The position numbers were made by a program, and so were the translations under genes. Positions 61,754 through 64,000 of a stretch of 64,000 nucleotides of DNA are shown one piece after another; position 1 is the stretch's first letter, and every line of letters starts with the position of its first letter. The DNA is from Tenacibaculum aquimarinum. Its GTDB lineage: Bacteria; Bacteroidota; Bacteroidia; Flavobacteriales; Flavobacteriaceae. The DNA lies in assembly GCF_022478115.1 (NCBI RefSeq), contig NZ_JAKGSC010000001.1, positions 868,001 through 932,000 on the forward strand. The letters are read 5' to 3'. A model generated the notes under the pieces. That model made no database searches and was not told the DNA's origin. It saw only the letters and a list, made by a program, of their open reading frames with translations.

Positions 61754-63619
61754 TTAGTTTGTTGTGTCTTTTACGTTTTCTTTAACCCAAGTTAAGCATT
61801 TTTTGAAATCTTTAAAAATATGCTCATTTGGAATAAAATCTGGAATAATGTCAATACGTTCCATCATATAACGAGGTTGTTTTAATAAACCTACAAATAG
61901 AACATTAACATCTTTGCTTTTTAATTCTTGAAGCATGTCTTCCATTGCATATAAACCAGATTGATCCATATATTGCATACGACCTAATCTTAAAATTACT
62001 GTTTTTGCAGTGTCTGGAATTTGTTTGGTTAATGCTTGGAAATCACTTGTAGAACCAAAGAATAATGGCCCTTTTATGTGTTTGATAAAAACTTCTTCTT
62101 GTAAGTTAGCTGGAAATTCTTTTTCGTCGTCCCAAGCTTCTTCTTTTAATGATTTTACATCTGAACGTTCAGCTGTTAAATCACCAATTTTCTTCATAAA
62201 CATTAAGGAAGCAATTACTAATCCAATACCAACGGCGTACACTAAGTTCCAGAACGTTGATAAAAGTAATACTACCAACATAATAATAACTTCAGAACTT
62301 ACTTTAAAAGGACCAATTTTAGCGTCTCTTGGTAAAGCAGGTATTGCTTTTAAACCTTTATAATCCATTACACCAATACCAACGGTAATTAAAATACCTG
62401 CTAATACTGCGGCAGGAATTTTAGATGCAACAGGACCTAAAGCTAACATAATTACTAATAACATAATACCAGCAACCATACCAGAAAGTTTTGTTTTACC
62501 TCCAGAGTTAATATTTACAACTGTTCTAATAGTTGCTCCAGCTCCAGGAATACCACCAAAAACTGCGGCAATACTATTTCCAATTCCTTGACCAATTAAT
62601 TCCTTATTCGGTTTGTGTTTGGTCTTGGTCATATTATCTGCTACAACAGATGTTAAAAGTGAATCTATGGCACCTAATAATGCTAAAGTTAACGCTGTAA
62701 AAATATATGGCGTTACACTACTAAAACTAAAGTCTGTAAAAATGCCTAAGTTAGGAACAGGAAACCCGCCAGGAATTTCTTCTATTGGTCTGTAATCTGG
62801 AAAAAAGAAAATAGCAACTACCGTTACCACTAACAATGCAACCAATGTACTTGGAACAGCTGTCGTTATCTTTTTAAATCCGTAGATAATTACAATGGTT
62901 CCTAAAGCTAATAAAAGCTCTAACCAATTGATGTTTTGTAATGCTCTACCCAAAACTTTAAAAGTTCCCATAACACCAGAAGCTTCTTTACCTGCTAATG
63001 TTTTACTTTCTCTTAAAATATCATCTTGCGTTATTTTTCCAGCTCTATCTACTGTTTCTTTAAAGTTTTCTAAAACTAGAATACCTTCTCCAGCTTCTTC
63101 TTTTAATATGTTTTCAAGAATTATTTCTTCCGCTTGCGGTTTAAATTGTTCTACAAATTGAGCGTCTTCTTTTGCATAATAACCTACGGCAGGTAAAATT
63201 TGAGTTACTAAAATGATAACTCCAATTGCGGTCATAAACCCAGAAACTACAGGGTACGGAATGTAGCGTATGTATTTACCTAAACCAATTAAACCTAAAC
63301 CAACTTGTAATAAACCTGCTAATAAAAATACAGTTAAAATTATTGGTAAAGCTTTTGAAACATCTCCGTCATTTGCAGCTACTAAACCAGCAATTACAAC
63401 CATACTTACGGCAGTCATAGGCGCAGTTGGTCCAGAGATTTGTGTGCTTGTTCCGCCAAATAATGCAGCGAAAAAACTAATAAAAATTGCACCATAAAGA
63501 CCAGCACTTGGTCCTAAACCAGAGGAAACTCCAAAGGCTAGTGCTAAAGGTAAGGCAACAATACCAGCGGTTATACCACCTAAAATATCACCTTTAAGGT
63601 TACTGAATAAATTTTTCAT
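61754..63619 (-). CDS. SulP-family anion (probably bicarbonate) transporter
   Basis: 621 residues. About 10-14 membrane helices (start GDILGGITAGIVALPLALAF, then STQISGPTAPMTAVSM) and a C-terminal STAS domain (AKTVILRLGRMQYMDQSGLY). A hydrophilic stretch of roughly 80 residues (about 145-230, YAKEDAQFVEQFKPQAEEII and on) interrupts the membrane part and is unusual in length. The coupled carbonic anhydrase gene suggests bicarbonate (BicA-like) rather than sulfate. Confidence 0.92.
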   Translation of the reverse strand: MKNLFSNLKGDILGGITAGIVALPLALAFGVSSGLGPSAGLYGAIFISFFAALFGGTSTQISGPTAPMTAVSMVVIAGLVAANDGDVSKALPIILTVFLLAGLLQVGLGLIGLGKYIRYIPYPVVSGFMTAIGVIILVTQILPAVGYYAKEDAQFVEQFKPQAEEIILENILKEEAGEGILVLENFKETVDRAGKITQDDILRESKTLAGKEASGVMGTFKVLGRALQNINWLELLLALGTIVIIYGFKKITTAVPSTLVALLVVTVVAIFFFPDYRPIEEIPGGFPVPNLGIFTDFSFSSVTPYIFTALTLALLGAIDSLLTSVVADNMTKTKHKPNKELIGQGIGNSIAAVFGGIPGAGATIRTVVNINSGGKTKLSGMVAGIMLLVIMLALGPVASKIPAAVLAGILITVGIGVMDYKGLKAIPALPRDAKIGPFKVSSEVIIMLVVLLLSTFWNLVYAVGIGLVIASLMFMKKIGDLTAERSDVKSLKEEAWDDEKEFPANLQEEVFIKHIKGPLFFGSTSDFQALTKQIPDTAKTVILRLGRMQYMDQSGLYAMEDMLQELKSKDVNVLFVGLLKQPRYMMERIDIIPDFIPNEHIFKDFKKCLTWVKENVKDTTN

Positions 63620-63708
63620 TTATAAATGTTTGATTAGTATCTTTTTCTGAAATTTAAAGAAAGATACAGGGTTAATAATTTTGAATTAAAAATTTTATTG
63701 AATTTGAG

Positions 63709-64000
63709 TTAACTCAATTCTGGAGGAGGCGTATCTAATTTTGGATACTCAGAAACGTAGTTTTTAGTTGTAAAACGCACGTTTTTTTTCTTTTGAATTC
63801 TATTGAATAAAAAAGAGTTTGATGGAGTTGAATTAACTTTAAGTTTAATGTCTTTTAAAGAAACTTTCCCAGTGTTTTCTTCCTCTTCATTTAGGTTTAA
63901 TAAAATGGTAATATCTTGTGTATTATCAACCAGGCTTATTATTGTAGGAGCTACAATTAAACTGGTAAAGAGAAGTAAAAAAAAAGTTGCAACTTTAATT
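63709..64000 (-). CDS. small membrane-anchored protein, unknown function (5' end beyond window)
   Basis: My own translation is open from the window edge to the TAA at 63709-63711. The N-terminal visible part is one membrane segment (VATFFLLLFTSLIVAPTIIS), followed by an acidic stretch (LNLNEEEENTG) and a basic, proline-ended tail (LDTPPPELS). It lies 89 bp upstream of the SulP gene on the same strand. The start is outside the window, and no family is recognised. Confidence 0.7.
   Translation of the reverse strand, partial: IKVATFFLLLFTSLIVAPTIISLVDNTQDITILLNLNEEEENTGKVSLKDIKLKVNSTPSNSFLFNRIQKKKNVRFTTKNYVSEYPKLDTPPPELS

Noticed and set aside
1..64000. tRNA, rRNA, tmRNA or insertion sequences
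   Set aside because: No cloverleaf-like segments, rRNA-like sequence, transposase genes or terminal inverted repeats were recognised on either strand by eye.

Overview
This window looks like chromosomal DNA of a low-GC member of the Flavobacteriaceae (Bacteroidota), probably marine. The evidence is the GLPGLI proteins, outer-membrane receptors with an N-terminal CarboxypepD-like domain, an IPExxxVDY protein next to rnc and pyk, many promoters with a TANNTTTG-type -7 element, almost no Shine-Dalgarno sequences, and a SulP/carbonic anhydrase pair. The genus cannot be fixed by eye. No rRNA, tRNA, CRISPR array or insertion sequence was seen.

Layout. 1-5932: an HD phosphohydrolase (cut by the window edge), an inverted-order umuC-umuD pair, two phasin/histone-like genes with matching promoters, a short SSB, a GNAT gene, a zinc-ribbon protein and a CBS protein. 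5974-14344: an accessory surface-glycan or natural-product locus. It is a very tight seven-gene minus-strand operon (PLP aminotransferase, flippase, WbqC-like, permuted ATP-grasp-like, PhyH oxygenase, GT2, TauD-like oxygenase), followed by a plus-strand sulfotransferase and a broken second TauD copy. 14474-16777: an M28 metallopeptidase with many membrane helices.

16792-22764 and 28562-34305 are two copies of one composite locus, separated by a housekeeping block (pyk, rnc, fabF, acpP, purN, rnhA). Each copy has a TonB-receptor-like protein, repeated pairs of a GLPGLI protein and a tiny secreted Cys-containing peptide, a strongly conserved noncoding element of about 110 nt upstream of every peptide gene, and a divergent XRE-type regulator. 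The four noncoding elements are far better conserved than the proteins. They look like small RNAs: promoter-like box, closing stem with a wobble-compatible change, U-tract. This is the strongest candidate for an undescribed system here.

34312-37180: gpsA followed by two unknown proteins and a BTAD/SARP-like regulator. 37319-44524: a neutral-lipid operon with a WS/DGAT-SCP2 fusion, two alpha/beta hydrolases and a three-domain GPAT-HAD-LPAAT fusion; with gpsA nearby, most steps from dihydroxyacetone phosphate to storage lipid lie together. 44706-53730: metG, an LD-carboxypeptidase, YraN, two TlpA-like thioredoxins, an SDR, CvpA and unknown genes, with several families of intergenic repeats. 53886-60012: an overlapping four-gene island (cytosine methyltransferase, ParB-like protein, SNF2 helicase, DUF3883-type nuclease) that looks like an unusual restriction-modification or phage-defence system. 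60175-64000: a BASS transporter, then a carbonic anhydrase/SulP operon and the end of a small membrane protein.
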